A stretch of 64,000 bases of DNA from Anaerobacillus isosaccharinicus (GCF_001866075.3 NZ_CP063356.1:1478164-1542163); one strand, 5' to 3'; shown: positions 24,926 to 39,330, counted from the first letter of the stretch. The notes: generated from the sequence alone by a model not told the origin. A program made the numbers and translations.

Positions 24926-26740
24926 TCGGAAATTAAATTTCCGCTTCAGCTCTAGTCTTTCGACTTGGGCTTTTTATTGTTTCACCCCTAATTAAAGGGT
25001 ACGAACAAATTTTCCTCTTGACAAATTCAGATCGCCCCAACAATCGAGTTGAAGACATTAAAAAACTCGTATTGGGGGAATTTTTATGCTAAAAAACGTC
25101 CGTTCTCATGAATCCTATCTGTCTTTTGTTGTTGAGCAATTAGAAGAACTCTATAAGGATAAAACATTTTTAAAAACCTTTTACTCTAGACCAATAATTT
25201 GGTGTTCCTTGATTGACCTAACCGATGCCGCCATGTTGCTTAGACACCGTTATTCCTCTAATCCAAGAGGAAGAAAACCGCGTAATCCTTGTGATATGTT
25301 GAGAAGTTTAATGCTAATGCATTATCACAATGTAACGAGTGTTGATCAATGGGTTTACCATTTAAAAACAACACCGATTTATGCTGTCCTTAGTGGATTT
25401 TCTCCAAGCAACGTTCCTGGAGTCGGAACGTTTTACGACTTTTTCAATCGTCTATGGCTTGCTTCAACTCCACATTTATCAAAAAGAAATAAAAGAAAGT
25501 TAGCAAAACCTCGAAAGAAAGGAAAAAAGAATCAGAAACTAGATCCTAAAAACCCAAAGATTGTAGAAAAGCTAGTTAAACGCACTTTGAAAAATAAACA
25601 TCAAAACTATATACCGAAGGCTCATGATCAGCTTCAAATAATCTTTCAGTCTTTGTTTGTCAATAAATCAGCAGAAGCAGGATTATTAGGAAACACAAAA
25701 TCTCTAAGCATTCTAGGTGATGGTTCTCCAGTTCTGACCGGTGGTAAACCTTACGGTAAGTTTCTTTGTGAATGTCGTAAACAAGGGAACTGGAAGTGCC
25801 AATGTAAGCGTCAATTCTCAGACCCTGATGCTGATTATGGTTGGGATAGTTCTAGAGAAAAGTACTATTATGGTAGAAGTCTTTTCATGGTATCTGCTTC
25901 TGATAGTCCTTATGACTTACCTATTTATCCAAGGCTCTACCGAGCCAGTAAACACGATTCTGTTTTGTTTATAAGCGCATTTAGCGAACTCCAACAATGG
26001 TATTCTGATTGGAAAATTGGTGAAGTCATTTTAGATTCAGCCTTAGATGCAACCCCTATCTATGAAATGTTAGAACACTATGATGTTTCAGCCATCATTG
26101 ACCTTAATCCAAGACGTTCTAAACAATTTCAGCACAAACAAATGGATATAAACCTTAAAGGGGTTCCAATTTGCCCAATCGGTCGAGAGATGATCCATTG
26201 GGGACTAAATCAGAAAACCTACCGCCGCAAATGGCGTTGTCCAGCCGTTTGTGGGAAGTGGGAATGTCCAAATCCATGTTCCGATTCAAAATATGGTCGA
26301 ACATTTTATACAGCGACGAAGGATAATCCTCGTCTTTTTCCTCGCGTCAAGCGAGGTAGTAAGGAATGGCGAAAACGCTATTCTTTACGAACTGGAGTCG
26401 AGCGTTGTATCAAACGTCAAAAAGTGGATTATCGTTTAGAAGATTCAAGAGGACGAAGTTCTCGGCATTGGAATATTCGTACATATATCATCGGCATGTG
26501 CCAACATGCCGATGCGTGGATAAAGGAAGCAAAAAAGAATAACTTTGTGGCTGCGAACCCAATTATTCAATCTCTTTTGTCCTTATAAACCCATCATAAA
26601 GAACAATTTTCAAAAAATCCACAACATGTGGTTTATTTGTCATGCATTCTTTTGAAAATGGCTTTGAAAATTCCATTTTTCCTTCTTAAATCCAGCTGAT
26701 ACACTCCAGGAGACCGCAAATTAATCATTTAATTTCCGAG
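24926..26740. mobile_element. Insertion sequence with DDE transposase, about 1.8 kb
   Basis: The ends carry inverted repeats: TCGGAAATTAAAT at 24926-24938 and its complement ATTTAATTTCCGA at 26727-26739. GTCTC flanks both ends (24921-24925 and 26740-26744; AGTCTCT is shared if the last repeat bases are included), consistent with a 5-7 bp target duplication. The inside holds one transposase gene and nothing else. The element separates the ccm operon from tadA and is likely intact. Confidence 0.8.
25086..26588 (+). CDS. Transposase (DDE, IS4-superfamily type)
   Basis: 500 residues. N-terminal helical domain like other DUF772-type transposases (RGRKPRNPCDMLRSLMLMH), a Lys-rich linker near residues 135-170, then the catalytic region: Asp in ILGDGSPV, Asp in EVILDSALDATP, and Glu in LRTGVERCIKRQK (candidate DDE triad). 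A cysteine cluster (CECRKQGNWKCQC) lies within the catalytic part and another (CPAVCGKWECPNPC) precedes the last Glu, both compatible with zinc binding. No frameshift or internal stop. I cannot assign the IS family with certainty. Confidence 0.85.
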   Translation: MLKNVRSHESYLSFVVEQLEELYKDKTFLKTFYSRPIIWCSLIDLTDAAMLLRHRYSSNPRGRKPRNPCDMLRSLMLMHYHNVTSVDQWVYHLKTTPIYAVLSGFSPSNVPGVGTFYDFFNRLWLASTPHLSKRNKRKLAKPRKKGKKNQKLDPKNPKIVEKLVKRTLKNKHQNYIPKAHDQLQIIFQSLFVNKSAEAGLLGNTKSLSILGDGSPVLTGGKPYGKFLCECRKQGNWKCQCKRQFSDPDADYGWDSSREKYYYGRSLFMVSASDSPYDLPIYPRLYRASKHDSVLFISAFSELQQWYSDWKIGEVILDSALDATPIYEMLEHYDVSAIIDLNPRRSKQFQHKQMDINLKGVPICPIGREMIHWGLNQKTYRRKWRCPAVCGKWECPNPCSDSKYGRTFYTATKDNPRLFPRVKRGSKEWRKRYSLRTGVERCIKRQKVDYRLEDSRGRSSRHWNIRTYIIGMCQHADAWIKEAKKNNFVAANPIIQSLLSL

Positions 26741-26782
26741 TCTCTATATTATTTCAAAAATATTAGTTAAAATTAGGATTAA

Positions 26783-27268
<486 letters not shown>

Positions 27269-27356
27269 AGAATGAAGAGTGTAAAAAGAATGCGCAAAAC
27301 TTTAAAGCTTTAGCTAAATAAATTTTACATCCATTCTGCATTCTACATTCTACATT
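27269..27356. repeat. ATTCTACATT-type dispersed repeat, copy 1
   Basis: TACATCCATTCTGCATTCT and a second TCTACATT run form the right arm; a diverged complementary arm (AGAATGAAGAGTGTAAAAAG) starts directly after tadA. It belongs to the family seen at 49527, 51931, 55641, 61744 and, as one arm, at 33306. Confidence 0.55.
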
Positions 27357-27403
27357 AATTCCATTAATTTCAAATAGTTCCTATAACATGTCTCTTCTTG
27401 CTC

Positions 27404-27432
27404 TTGATTTTTAGTTTGAAAACGTCTATACT
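27404..27432 (+). promoter_or_regulatory. Sigma-A promoter of the SRP RNA gene
   Basis: TTGATT (27404-27409), 17-bp spacer, TATACT (27427-27432). Transcription from about 27439 would give a precursor with a 40-nt 5' extension, as for B. subtilis scRNA, which is trimmed by RNase III. Confidence 0.8.
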
Positions 27433-27478
27433 AAATTATGCGTCACAAGATTGGCGCCCTAAAAATTGTTTATTAATT

Positions 27479-27750
27479 TGTCGTGCTAGGTGGGGAGGTA
27501 GCGGTGCCCTGTACTCGCAATCCGCTATAGCGAGACGGAATCCCTTCCCTAGGTCTTGGTATCGTAGGGTCTGCCCTAAGTAAGTAGTGTTGACATTCGG
27601 GTTCTACGCAACGGAAACCCATGAATCCTGTCAGGTCCGGAAGGAAGCAGCAGTAAGTGGACTATTTCGTGTGCCGTAGAGTTGCCTGGATCGAGCTAAC
27701 TGCTTAGGTAACGCCTGGGGTACCTTGATCAAAGGAAGGTGCACGGCATT
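27479..27750 (+). ncRNA. scr: Signal recognition particle RNA (Bacillus scRNA)
   Basis: Large Gram-positive SRP RNA of about 270 nt that binds Ffh and targets membrane proteins. The hallmark domain IV loop GTCAGGTCCGGAAGGAAGCA is at about 27629-27648; the Alu-domain start GTGCTAGGTGGGGAGGTAGC and the closing GGTGCACGGCATT are also conserved. Ends are set from complementarity of CGTGC (5') with GCACG (3') and are accurate to a few bases. Confidence 0.95.
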
Positions 27751-27758
27751 AAATTTAT

Positions 27759-27800
27759 AATAGAAGCAATTCTCTTTGGAGAGTTGCTTCTATTTATTTT
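27759..27800 (+). terminator. Terminator of scr
   Basis: AATAGAAGCAA and TTGCTTCTATT form the outer stem with an inner CTC-tttg-GAG helix, followed by TTATTTT. Confidence 0.85.
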
Positions 27801-27918
27801 CTATTATAATTCTTCATCATCTAGACTTTGAAATATAGTATCTGAAAGGGTATAATGTTTACTAGTACGTTAAAATGTGTAGAATTCTAATCATTTATGT
27901 TTCCTAGGAGGTGTGGAG

Positions 27919-29601
27919 ATGAGTTATCAAGCATTATATCGAGTTTGGCGACCGAAGCAATTAAATGATGTTGTCGGACAAGTACATATTACAAAAACAA
28001 TTAAAAATGCTCTCATTCAAGAAAAGCTCTCTCATGCCTATCTTTTCACGGGACCTCGTGGAACTGGGAAAACAAGTGCCGCAAAAATAATGGCTAAAGC
28101 AGTAAATTGTCACCGGTCACCAGTTGCTGAACCTTGTAACGAATGTGAAGCATGCCTTGGCATCTCAGATGGATCAATTGTTGATGTTATTGAAATTGAT
28201 GCAGCTTCTAATAATGGAGTTGACGAAATCAGAGATATTCGTGACAAAGTTAAGTTTGCGCCAAGTAGCGGGATTAGATATAAAGTTTATATTATAGATG
28301 AAGTACATATGTTATCAACAGGCGCATTTAATGCACTATTAAAAACACTAGAAGAGCCACCAAAACACGTGATTTTTATTTTAGCAACAACAGAACCACA
28401 TAAAATACCACTAACTATTATCTCAAGATGTCAACGTTTTGATTTTAAACGAATTACAAGTGTGGCAATGATAGGTAGAATGGAATTTATATTAAGTAAC
28501 TATGACACAAAGGTTTCTGATGAAGCTTTAGCAATGATAGCAAGGGTGTCTGAAGGTGGTATGAGAGATGCGCTTAGTTTATTAGACCAAGCGATTTCTT
28601 ATTGTGATGAGGAAGTTACTTTAGACGATATTCTAACGATTACTGGAGCGGTTTCTCAAGGCCTTTTAATGGAAGTGGCACAAGCCTTACTAGCTAGTGA
28701 TGTTGTTAGAGCATTGCAAGCAGTAGATAAACTAATTTTAGCAGGAAAAGATCCAACCAGATTTATCGAAGACTTTATCTTTTTCTATCGAGACATGCTT
28801 TTATACAAAACCGCTCCAGAGCTAAATGAGTCGCTAGAAAGAGTGGCAGTAGATGAGGAGTTTATTTCCATTAGTAAAGATACACCTACTAAATGGATTT
28901 ATAATACAATAGAAACTTTAAATGAAATTCTCCAAGATATGAAGTGGTCTAGTCATCCAAAAATTTTTATCGAGGTGGCTATTGTAAAAATCTGTAATAC
29001 TAAAGCTGAAGCGCAATATGAAAATAATGAAGCGTTTGCTTCATTATTAAAGAAAGTTCAGCTTCTAGAACAAAAGTTGGAGAATGTTGGCTCTATCCCA
29101 GAACAGGGGCAAACCACTATTGCTGAAGTACCTAAGAAAAACCAAGGGCAATTTAACTTTAAAGCAGGTAAGAGCGGCATAAGTAGTGGCCAAATAAAAG
29201 AAATGCTAAAGCAAGCATCAAAACAAGATTTGCAACGTATTACTAGTAATTGGGGCCAGGTGATGGATGCTGTAAAGAAAAATAGCGTACCAGCCCATGC
29301 GTGGTTATCAGATAGTAAACCCGTTGCAGCTTCAAAAACAATGATTTTACTTGCGTTTCAAAATGAGATGCATCGGGATATGGTTGATACAAAATTTCGT
29401 TCGTTAGTAGAACAAGAAATCGCAGATGTATTCCGAGAGCCTTATAAAATTTTGACTTTACTCACTAATCAGTGGGAAACTGTTAAAGAGGATTTTGTAC
29501 GCGAGCAACGGGGAGAAACTACTGCTTCTTATGAAGGAGACCCCATCGTAGAAGAAGCTTTGAAATTAGTAGGTTCAGATTTAATTGAAATAATTGATTA
29601 A
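27919..29601 (+). CDS. dnaX: DNA polymerase III subunits gamma/tau DnaX
   Basis: Clamp-loader ATPase, 560 residues from the ATG at 27919, which has AGGAGGTG at the right distance (a GTG at 27913 is part of that ribosome site). Walker [10 protein letters not shown] (about residues 43-51), a four-cysteine zinc module (CHRSP...CNECEAC), Walker B IIDEVHML and sensor 1 ATTEPHKIP are present; the C-terminal domain is the tau part that contacts the polymerase. Length matches B. subtilis DnaX. No A-rich slippery site for a gamma form was recognised. Confidence 0.95.
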   Translation: MSYQALYRVWRPKQLNDVVGQVHITKTIKNALIQEKLSHAYLFTGPRGTGKTSAAKIMAKAVNCHRSPVAEPCNECEACLGISDGSIVDVIEIDAASNNGVDEIRDIRDKVKFAPSSGIRYKVYIIDEVHMLSTGAFNALLKTLEEPPKHVIFILATTEPHKIPLTIISRCQRFDFKRITSVAMIGRMEFILSNYDTKVSDEALAMIARVSEGGMRDALSLLDQAISYCDEEVTLDDILTITGAVSQGLLMEVAQALLASDVVRALQAVDKLILAGKDPTRFIEDFIFFYRDMLLYKTAPELNESLERVAVDEEFISISKDTPTKWIYNTIETLNEILQDMKWSSHPKIFIEVAIVKICNTKAEAQYENNEAFASLLKKVQLLEQKLENVGSIPEQGQTTIAEVPKKNQGQFNFKAGKSGISSGQIKEMLKQASKQDLQRITSNWGQVMDAVKKNSVPAHAWLSDSKPVAASKTMILLAFQNEMHRDMVDTKFRSLVEQEIADVFREPYKILTLLTNQWETVKEDFVREQRGETTASYEGDPIVEEALKLVGSDLIEIID

Positions 29602-29620
29602 TGAAAGCGAGGAAAATGAT

Positions 29621-29932
29621 ATGAAAAACATGGGTAATATGATGAAGCAAATGCAAAAATTACAAAAGCAAATGGCACAGGCTCAAGAAGAGTTGAAGTC
29701 AAAAACTGTTGAAGCGACAGCAGGCGGTGGTATGGTGAAAGTTATTGCTACTGGGGAGAAGAAGATTGTAGAAGTAATTATTAATCAAGAAGTTGTAGAT
29801 CCTGAAGATGTAGAAATGCTTCAAGATTTAATTTTGGCTGCTACAAATGAAGCTTTAAAAAATGCGGATGAACTAATCAATCAAGACATGGGCAAGTTTA
29901 CGAAAGGTATGAATTTGCCGGGGATGTTCTAA
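29621..29932 (+). CDS. ebfC: Nucleoid-associated protein YbaB/EbfC (YaaK)
   Basis: 103-residue DNA-binding protein of the YbaB/EbfC family. The ATG at 29621 follows GCGAGG; the sequence begins [25 protein letters not shown], the long first helix of the family. It stands between dnaX and recR as in most bacteria. Confidence 0.92.
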   Translation: MKNMGNMMKQMQKLQKQMAQAQEELKSKTVEATAGGGMVKVIATGEKKIVEVIINQEVVDPEDVEMLQDLILAATNEALKNADELINQDMGKFTKGMNLPGMF

Positions 29933-29950
29933 TTTTAGGAGGAATGGTTG

Positions 29951-30547
29951 TTGCAATATCCTGAACCGATATCCAAACTAATAGAAGGTTTTATGAGATT
30001 GCCAGGAATCGGGCCGAAAACGGCAAGCCGACTGGCTTTTTTCGTACTAGATATGAAAGAAGATGATGTTTTAGATTTTGCAAAGGCGTTAGTAAATGCA
30101 AAACGGAACCTCACTTATTGTACCGTTTGTTATAATATCACTGATACAGATCCATGCTATATATGTGAAGATAAAAAACGAGACAGAACAGTAATATGTG
30201 TTGTCCAAGATGCAAAAGATGTAATTGCAATGGAAAAGATGAGGGAATACCATGGTCTTTACCACGTTTTGCAAGGAGCGATTTCACCAATGGATGGTGT
30301 CGGTCCAGAAGATATAAAAATACCTGAACTTTTAAAACGGCTTCAAGATGATACGATTCAAGAAATTATTTTAGCTACTAACCCAAATATCGAAGGGGAA
30401 GCAACTGCTATGTATATTTCTCGGTTGATAAAGCCAATTGGGATTAAAGTAACCAGAATTGCGCATGGTCTCCCAGTAGGTGGCGATTTAGAATATGCAG
30501 ATGAAGTGACCTTGTCAAGAGCTATCGAGGGCCGAAGAGAATTATAG
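29951..30547 (+). CDS. recR: Recombination mediator RecR
   Basis: 198 residues when started at TTG 29951 ([11 protein letters not shown]..., equal in length to B. subtilis RecR); the TTG at 29948 is the alternative, both behind AGGAGG. Helix-hairpin-helix at [14 protein letters not shown], a four-cysteine zinc finger (CTVCYN...CYIC), and a Toprim domain. With RecF and RecO it loads RecA at gaps and ends. Confidence 0.94.
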   Translation: MQYPEPISKLIEGFMRLPGIGPKTASRLAFFVLDMKEDDVLDFAKALVNAKRNLTYCTVCYNITDTDPCYICEDKKRDRTVICVVQDAKDVIAMEKMREYHGLYHVLQGAISPMDGVGPEDIKIPELLKRLQDDTIQEIILATNPNIEGEATAMYISRLIKPIGIKVTRIAHGLPVGGDLEYADEVTLSRAIEGRREL

Positions 30548-30565
30548 GTATTAAAGGAGATAAAA

Positions 30566-30787
30566 ATGCTTTTTAAGAAAAAAGGCAAAATTAGAAGAGA
30601 TGAAAACATCAGGCTAGTTGAACAAATAGAGATTCAAAAGCAACTGCTAATGCACCAAAAGGAATTAGTAGAAAAAAGTGTTGACCCTTCTGAAGAAGTT
30701 ATCCTAAAACTAAAAGTAACCGAAGCTAAATATTTATTTATGTTAAAAGAAGCAAGGGCAAGAAGAACGAACATGGAAAAATCTTAA
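30566..30787 (+). CDS. yaaL: DUF2508 family protein YaaL
   Basis: 73 residues, highly charged, predicted helical, unknown function. Same position between recR and bofA in Bacillus. Its last codons form the 5' arm of a terminator. Confidence 0.88.
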   Translation: MLFKKKGKIRRDENIRLVEQIEIQKQLLMHQKELVEKSVDPSEEVILKLKVTEAKYLFMLKEARARRTNMEKS

Positions 30788-30812
30788 TTTAAGATTTCTA
30801 TGTTCTTTTTTT
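30769..30812 (+). terminator. Terminator overlapping the end of yaaL
   Basis: GAACATGGAAAAATCTTAA and TTAAGATTTCTATGTTC pair almost completely, followed by TTTTTTT. The yaaL stop codon lies in the hairpin. Confidence 0.88.
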
Positions 30813-30877
30813 ATTTGTAAATTAATAGGATTACTATTGAAGGCTTGTCAATATAAATTACGGAGGTTGAATGTATT

Positions 30878-31141
30878 ATGGATCCAATTATTATTGTTAC
30901 ACTACTAGGTGGCGTTATCTTTTTATTGTTGGTTTTAGGGGCGCCGATTAAACCATTGCGTCTTGTTGGACAAGGAATGATTAGGCTAATTATAGGAGCT
31001 TTATTTTTATTTTTTCTTAATGCGTTTGGATCTTTCTTTGATTATCATATACCAATTAACTTAGCAACAGCTTCAGTTTCAGGTTTTTTAGGCATTCCTG
31101 GTTTACTTGTTTTAATTGCAGTAGATATTTTTGTTTTGTAG
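30878..31141 (+). CDS. bofA: Pro-sigma-K processing inhibitor BofA
   Basis: 87-residue integral membrane protein with two to three hydrophobic segments, which holds the SpoIVFB protease inactive until the sigma-G checkpoint in sporulation. Length and the C-terminal GIPGLLVLIAVDIFVL are typical. GGAGGTTGA precedes the ATG. Located before the rRNA operon as in B. subtilis. Confidence 0.9.
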   Translation: MDPIIIVTLLGGVIFLLLVLGAPIKPLRLVGQGMIRLIIGALFLFFLNAFGSFFDYHIPINLATASVSGFLGIPGLLVLIAVDIFVL

Positions 31142-31186
31142 TAGGGAAATACCAAAAAATACTAAACCGATTTTAGGTTTAAAGGA

Positions 31187-31215
31187 TTGCAAACAGGGTA
31201 TAAGCATGGTATAGT
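31187..31215 (+). promoter_or_regulatory. rRNA operon promoter 1 (most upstream)
   Basis: TTGCAA, 17-bp spacer, TATAGT (31210-31215). Confidence 0.7.
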
Positions 31216-31269
31216 AATAAAACACTCTTCGAGAGACAAATTTCGTCATAAAAACGACAAAATGTTCTA

Positions 31270-31298
31270 TTGACTAAGAAATCGATCAGTGTTACTAT
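31270..31298 (+). promoter_or_regulatory. rRNA operon promoter 2
   Basis: TTGACT (31270-31275), 17-bp spacer, TACTAT (31293-31298). Confidence 0.78.
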
Positions 31299-31341
31299 AT
31301 TGTAAGTCGCAACGACGTGTTAAAAAATAATTAAAAAGTTG

Positions 31342-31370
31342 TTGACTTATAAGAAATTATATGGTAAGAT
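31342..31370 (+). promoter_or_regulatory. rRNA operon promoter 3 (closest to 16S)
   Basis: TTGACT (31342-31347), 17-bp spacer, TAAGAT (31365-31370). A boxA-like antitermination sequence (GTTCTTTGAAAACTGAAC, about 31413-31430) follows in the leader. Confidence 0.85.
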
Positions 31371-31504
31371 CAAGATCTTGTTGTTGAAACGACAAGAAGC
31401 GACAAATTACTCGTTCTTTGAAAACTGAACACACAGCCAAGCGAATTAAAGAGATAGTAATATCTCGTCAATGTAACAAAATTTTTTGAGCTATATCAAA
31501 CACT

Positions 31505-33060
<1,556 letters not shown>

Positions 33061-33173
33061 TGGAGTTAAAACTCTAGTCGATGCTTTTCTTAGGGAAAGT
33101 ACGCTTGTGCTTGTTTGTTCAGTTTTGAAGGAATGATCCTTCAACTATATAATTTGCTGATCTGAATTTAGAT

Positions 33174-33281
33174 CGTGCGTCTGCGTCTACTAGCGTAGCT
33201 TCGAAGTAAGCTTCCTCGACGCAAAGCAGCATGATGTTAATTCAAAGTCGCATCACATGATGTGATTGTTGTCAGTAGCTT
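33174..33281. repeat. rRNA-spacer repeat, copy 1 (variant)
   Basis: Starts GTGCGTCTGCGTCTAC, has CCTCGACGCAAAGCAGCA in the middle, and ends CATGATGTGATTG...GTCAGTAGCT. The middle and end match the other copies; the first third is closest to the copy at 39072. Confidence 0.75.
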
Positions 33282-33305
33282 TTTTGAGAGAATGATCTCT
33301 CAGTA

Positions 33306-33338
33306 TAATGTAGAATTCAAAATGTAGAATGTAGAATT
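33306..33338. repeat. ATTCTACATT-type repeat, single arm in rRNA spacer
   Basis: AATGTAGAATTCAAAATG followed by a second TAGAATGTAGAATT run. Same motif as the palindromic elements at 49527 and 51931, but only one arm is present. Confidence 0.55.
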
Positions 33339-33449
33339 GTGAAAGTATCTCAGTGATGCCTCATATATTCTAAATCCATTTAGAAACTACAAAGGCAATT
33401 TAGAAGCAAGAAGTTTCTAAATTGTTAATACTACCGATCATCAAGTGAT

Positions 33450-33547
33450 TGTGCTCCTGCGGTACTCCTTGCGTCGTATCCTCGTCGCAAAGCTGCATGA
33501 AGTATAATCAATGAAGCATCTCACGATGTGATTGAGATCAGTAGCTT
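33450..33547. repeat. rRNA-spacer repeat, copy 2
   Basis: TGTGCTCCTGCGGTACTCCT, then GTCGTATCCTCGTCGCAAAG, and the closing CACGATGTGATTGAGATCAG-TAGCTT. Nearly the same as the copies at 36861 and 37151. Confidence 0.85.
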
Positions 33548-33819
33548 CGTTCCTTGAAAACTAGATAACAACAACACATTTAAGTTTTACCGGAAAGTTT
33601 GTAAGAACTTTATGAGTAAACTTGAGTAGTCAAGAATTCAAATCGACGTAAAATCCTTTTAACAGGTGTTTTTGTAAAAAAACACTAGGTATTTTTTCGA
33701 AAGAAGCAAGAAGATCGAGGAGCCGAATGAGACAATCACCGGAGTGTACATAGACGTACATGAGGATGATTGGGGAATGAAGGCGACGAAGATATTCGCC
33801 GCTTATTTTGAAAAAATTA

Positions 33820-36760
<2,941 letters not shown>

Positions 36761-36860
36761 AAAAATAAGAATTTGAATTCTTACTCAAGTCTTAAATGTG
36801 TGTTATCTAGTTTTCAGGGAATGATCCTTGAACTTAATATTTACTGCTCAATTTAGTGGT

Positions 36861-36955
36861 TGTGCTCCTGCGGTACTCCTTGCGTCGTATCCTCGTCGCA
36901 AAGCTGCAAGAAGCAAATCAAGAAGCATCTCATGATGTGATTGAGGTCAGTAGCT

Positions 36956-36956
<1 letters not shown>
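36861..36956. repeat. rRNA-spacer repeat, copy 3 (23S-5S spacer)
   Basis: Same order of blocks as copy 2 (TGTGCTCCTGCGGTACTCCT ... CGTCGCAAAGCTGCA ... GTCAGTAGCTT). It runs directly into the 5S gene, so it forms the leader of 5S. Confidence 0.85.
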
Positions 36957-37074
<118 letters not shown>

Positions 37075-37076
37075 CA

Positions 37077-37118
37077 ACAAAAACACACCAATTATGGTGT
37101 GTTTTTGTGTTTTTTTTC
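37077..37118 (+). terminator. Terminator of the rRNA operon
   Basis: ACAAAAACACACC and GGTGTGTTTTTGT form a 13-bp stem with loop AATTAT, followed by a long T-run. Confidence 0.93.
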
Positions 37119-37150
37119 ATTTAATAAAATTATGAATAAATTAATTGGAA

Positions 37151-37248
37151 TGTGCTCCTGCGGTACTCCTAAGGTCGTATCCTCGTCGCAAAGCAGCACG
37201 AAGAAATTTCAATGAAGTAACTCATGATGTGAACGAGGTCAGTAGCTT
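37151..37248. repeat. rRNA-spacer repeat, copy 4
   Basis: Same blocks as copy 3, but followed not by a full 5S gene but by its last bases only (see 37249). Confidence 0.85.
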
Positions 37249-37305
37249 CCCTGTGAGAGTAGGACGTTGCTAGGCACAACAAAAACACACCAATTATGGT
37301 GTGTT
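37249..37305 (+). pseudogene. Deleted 5S rRNA copy: 3' end plus terminator hairpin
   Basis: The 57 bases are identical to 37047-37103, i.e. the last part of 5S (CCCTGTGAGAGTAGGACG...) and the terminator stem-loop. The first ~90 bases of 5S are missing, with the junction right after the repeat end AGTAGCTT. It is the remnant of a tandem duplication of spacer, 5S and terminator. The IS1182-type element begins at the next base. Confidence 0.88.
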
Positions 37306-37421
37306 CAGGCTGTTGAGAAAGTCTCAACAGCCTGTTTTCATGATTAAACTATGTAAATTTTTCCAGTAGCCGAGCGTTGCTTGGCTCTTCACAAACAAAA
37401 GGTGGCGTTTAGGAGATAACA

Positions 37422-37466
37422 AGAGCCGTGAGACAATTTATATTGTCTCACGGCTCTCTCTTTTTA
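37422..37466 (+). terminator. Insulating terminator inside the left part of the IS1182-type element
   Basis: AGAGCCGTGAGACAAT and ATTGTCTCACGGCTCT pair perfectly over 16 bp with loop TTAT, followed by CTCTTTTTATTTT. Confidence 0.9.
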
Positions 37467-37557
37467 TTTTATAAAACGGTCTAAAATCAATAATTATAAC
37501 TGACTATTCAGATAAGTGTAGTATAATATTTGTATAGACTAATTTGAGGTGATATTC

Positions 37558-38910
37558 ATGCTAAAGCCTAGAAAAGAAAAACAAATTGAGTTTGAAATGG
37601 TAACCATTGATCAGCTAGTCCCTGAAGATCATGAACTAAGAATTATTGATAAATACATAGATTTCTCTTTTATCTACGATAAAGTAAAGGGTTACTATTG
37701 TGCAGATAATGGACGACCACCAATTGATCCTGTCATGCTATTTAAGATGATGTTTATTGGTTATTTATACGGAATTCGGTCGGAACGCAGATTAGAAAAA
37801 GAAATTCAAACCAATATGGCTTACCGATGGTTCCTTGGCCTTGGAATAACAGAACGTGTTCCTCATCATTCTACGATTAGTTTTAATCGACATAAACGGT
37901 TTGATGGGACCAGTGCTTTTCAGGATATCTTTGATGAAGTAGTAGAATTGGCGATGAAACATCGAATGGTTGGTGGCCGGGTTTTATTTACTGATTCCAC
38001 ACATTTAAAAGCGAACGCAAATAAAAAAAAGTTTGTGAAAAAAACTGTTCAATCCCCTACTAGAACTTATATAAAAGAGCTAGATGCAGCTATTGAAGAA
38101 AGCCGTCGTGAGCATGGAAAAAAGCCTTTAAAAGCTAGGGAGGAAGTGAGTGAAGAAAAAGAAATAAAAGAAAGTACAACAGACCCTGAGAGCGGGTATA
38201 TGTACCGAGAGGGGAAACCTGAGGGATTTTTTTACCTTGATCACCGTACAACCGATATGAAATTTAACATCATCACGGATGTTCATGTAACTCCAGGAAA
38301 TGTCCACGATTCACAACCTTATATTGAAAGATTAGAACGTCAAATTGAGCGATTTGGTTTTAAAGTTGAAGCAGCTGCCACTGATTCTGGTTACTATACA
38401 GCATGGATTTGTAAGAAACTCGAAGAGATGAAAATTATGGGTGTCATTGGTTATCGTCGTTTTCATCCAACACGAGGGCTATTTCCTAAGTGGAAATTCA
38501 AATTTGATAAAGAAACTGATACTTACGCATGTCCAAATAACCAAAATTTATATTACAAGACTACCTCAAGAGAAGGGTATCAAGAATACCATTCCGATCC
38601 AAAGCAATGTAAGGACTGTCCGCTACTCTCGGAATGTACAAGGAGCCGAAATCAGAAAAAGGTAGTGACTAGACATGTTTGGGAAGAAAGTAAAGAACTG
38701 ATTAGAAAAAACCGTCTTTCTGATACAGGAAAGATGCTTTATAAAAAAAGAAAAGAAACAGTTGAGCGAAGCTTTGCGGATTCAAAAGAACTCCACGGGC
38801 TTCGCTACTGCCGGTTACGAGGCAGAGAACATGTTCAAGAGCAAGCGCTAATGACAGCAGCTGCTCAGAACATCAAAAAGATCGCAAACCACCTAGCCAA
38901 GATGGCATAG
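37558..38910 (+). CDS. IS1182-family transposase
   Basis: 450 residues from the ATG at 37558 behind GAGGTGAT (an upstream GTG is part of that ribosome site). N-terminal DUF772-type domain with [28 protein letters not shown]-like sequence, then the catalytic core: Asp in [11 protein letters not shown], Asp in [11 protein letters not shown], Glu in [25 protein letters not shown]. Four-cysteine cluster [10 protein letters not shown] between the second Asp and the Glu. Complete, no frameshift; probably active. Confidence 0.93.
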   Translation: MLKPRKEKQIEFEMVTIDQLVPEDHELRIIDKYIDFSFIYDKVKGYYCADNGRPPIDPVMLFKMMFIGYLYGIRSERRLEKEIQTNMAYRWFLGLGITERVPHHSTISFNRHKRFDGTSAFQDIFDEVVELAMKHRMVGGRVLFTDSTHLKANANKKKFVKKTVQSPTRTYIKELDAAIEESRREHGKKPLKAREEVSEEKEIKESTTDPESGYMYREGKPEGFFYLDHRTTDMKFNIITDVHVTPGNVHDSQPYIERLERQIERFGFKVEAAATDSGYYTAWICKKLEEMKIMGVIGYRRFHPTRGLFPKWKFKFDKETDTYACPNNQNLYYKTTSREGYQEYHSDPKQCKDCPLLSECTRSRNQKKVVTRHVWEESKELIRKNRLSDTGKMLYKKRKETVERSFADSKELHGLRYCRLRGREHVQEQALMTAAAQNIKKIANHLAKMA

Positions 38911-38928
38911 GTGGTTTGCGAACTGCTT
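38883..38928 (+). terminator. Terminator overlapping the transposase stop
   Basis: CGCAAACCACCTA and TAGGTGGTTTGCG form a perfect 13-bp stem; the transposase stop TAG is the first codon of the 3' arm; a T-run follows. A second hairpin (38967-39003, AAACCCAATGTAAAA and complement) lies close to the right end of the element. Confidence 0.85.
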
Positions 38929-39071
38929 TTTTTCTGTTTTTATAAAACCAACTATACAAAAATAAAGAAACCCAATGTAAAAATGAATTTTACATTGGGT
39001 TTCTCGACACTCTGAACACACCAATTATGGTGTGTTTTTTTATTTTGACTCTACTTTTGGCAAAAGGTTTC

Positions 39072-39179
39072 TGTGCATCTGCGTCTTCTAGAAATGCTTC
39101 GAAGCGTGGTTCCTCGATACAAAGCAACACGAAGGTATTCATTGAAGTAATTCATGAAGTGAATGAAATCAGTTGCTTT
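39072..39179. repeat. rRNA-spacer repeat, copy 5 (variant)
   Basis: CTGTGCATCTGCGTCTTCTA, GCTTCGAAGCGTGGTTCCTC, and a diverged end (CATGAAGTGAATGAAATCAG). Closest to the variant in the 16S-23S spacer at 33174. It lies beyond the IS element and is followed at once by copy 6. Confidence 0.75.
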
Positions 39180-39256
39180 CCTGCGGTACTCCTAGGGTCG
39201 TATCCTCGTCGCAAAGCAGCACGAAGAAATTTCAATGAAGTAACTCATGATGTGAT
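39180..39256. repeat. rRNA-spacer repeat, copy 6 (3' truncated)
   Basis: CCTGCGGTACTCCTAGGGTC, then CGTCGCAAAGCAGCACG and CTCATGATGTGA; the final GTCAGTAGCTT is missing. Almost the same as copy 4 at 37151, including AAGAAATTTCAATGAAGTAA. Confidence 0.8.
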
Positions 39257-39330
39257 TTTTTATTTTGAATTTTAAACTTAGAAGTTGACTTTCTTCTTAA
39301 ATTCAAAAAAAATAGACCCTACCAAAAGGT

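Larger units (their letters stand above)
37306..39014. mobile_element. IS1182-family insertion sequence in a terminator hairpin
   Basis: 1709 bp. Imperfect terminal inverted repeats: CAGGCTGTTGAGAAA at 37306 and the complement of TTTCTCGACACTCTG at the right end (12 of 15 match). The 22-bp palindromic terminator hairpin AACACACC-AATTAT-GGTGTGTT occurs at both flanks (37284-37305 and 39015-39036), i.e. it was duplicated on insertion. The left part holds a strong internal terminator (37422-37466) that shields the transposase from rRNA read-through. Confidence 0.9.

Noticed and set aside
27398-27583. Short open frame across the scr promoter and the SRP RNA 5' part
   Set aside because: The region is explained by the SRP RNA and its promoter; no ribosome site.
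27919-29601. Programmed frameshift giving a short gamma form of DnaX
   Set aside because: No AAAAAA(G) slippery heptamer with a following stem-loop was found at the expected place; Bacillus makes only tau.
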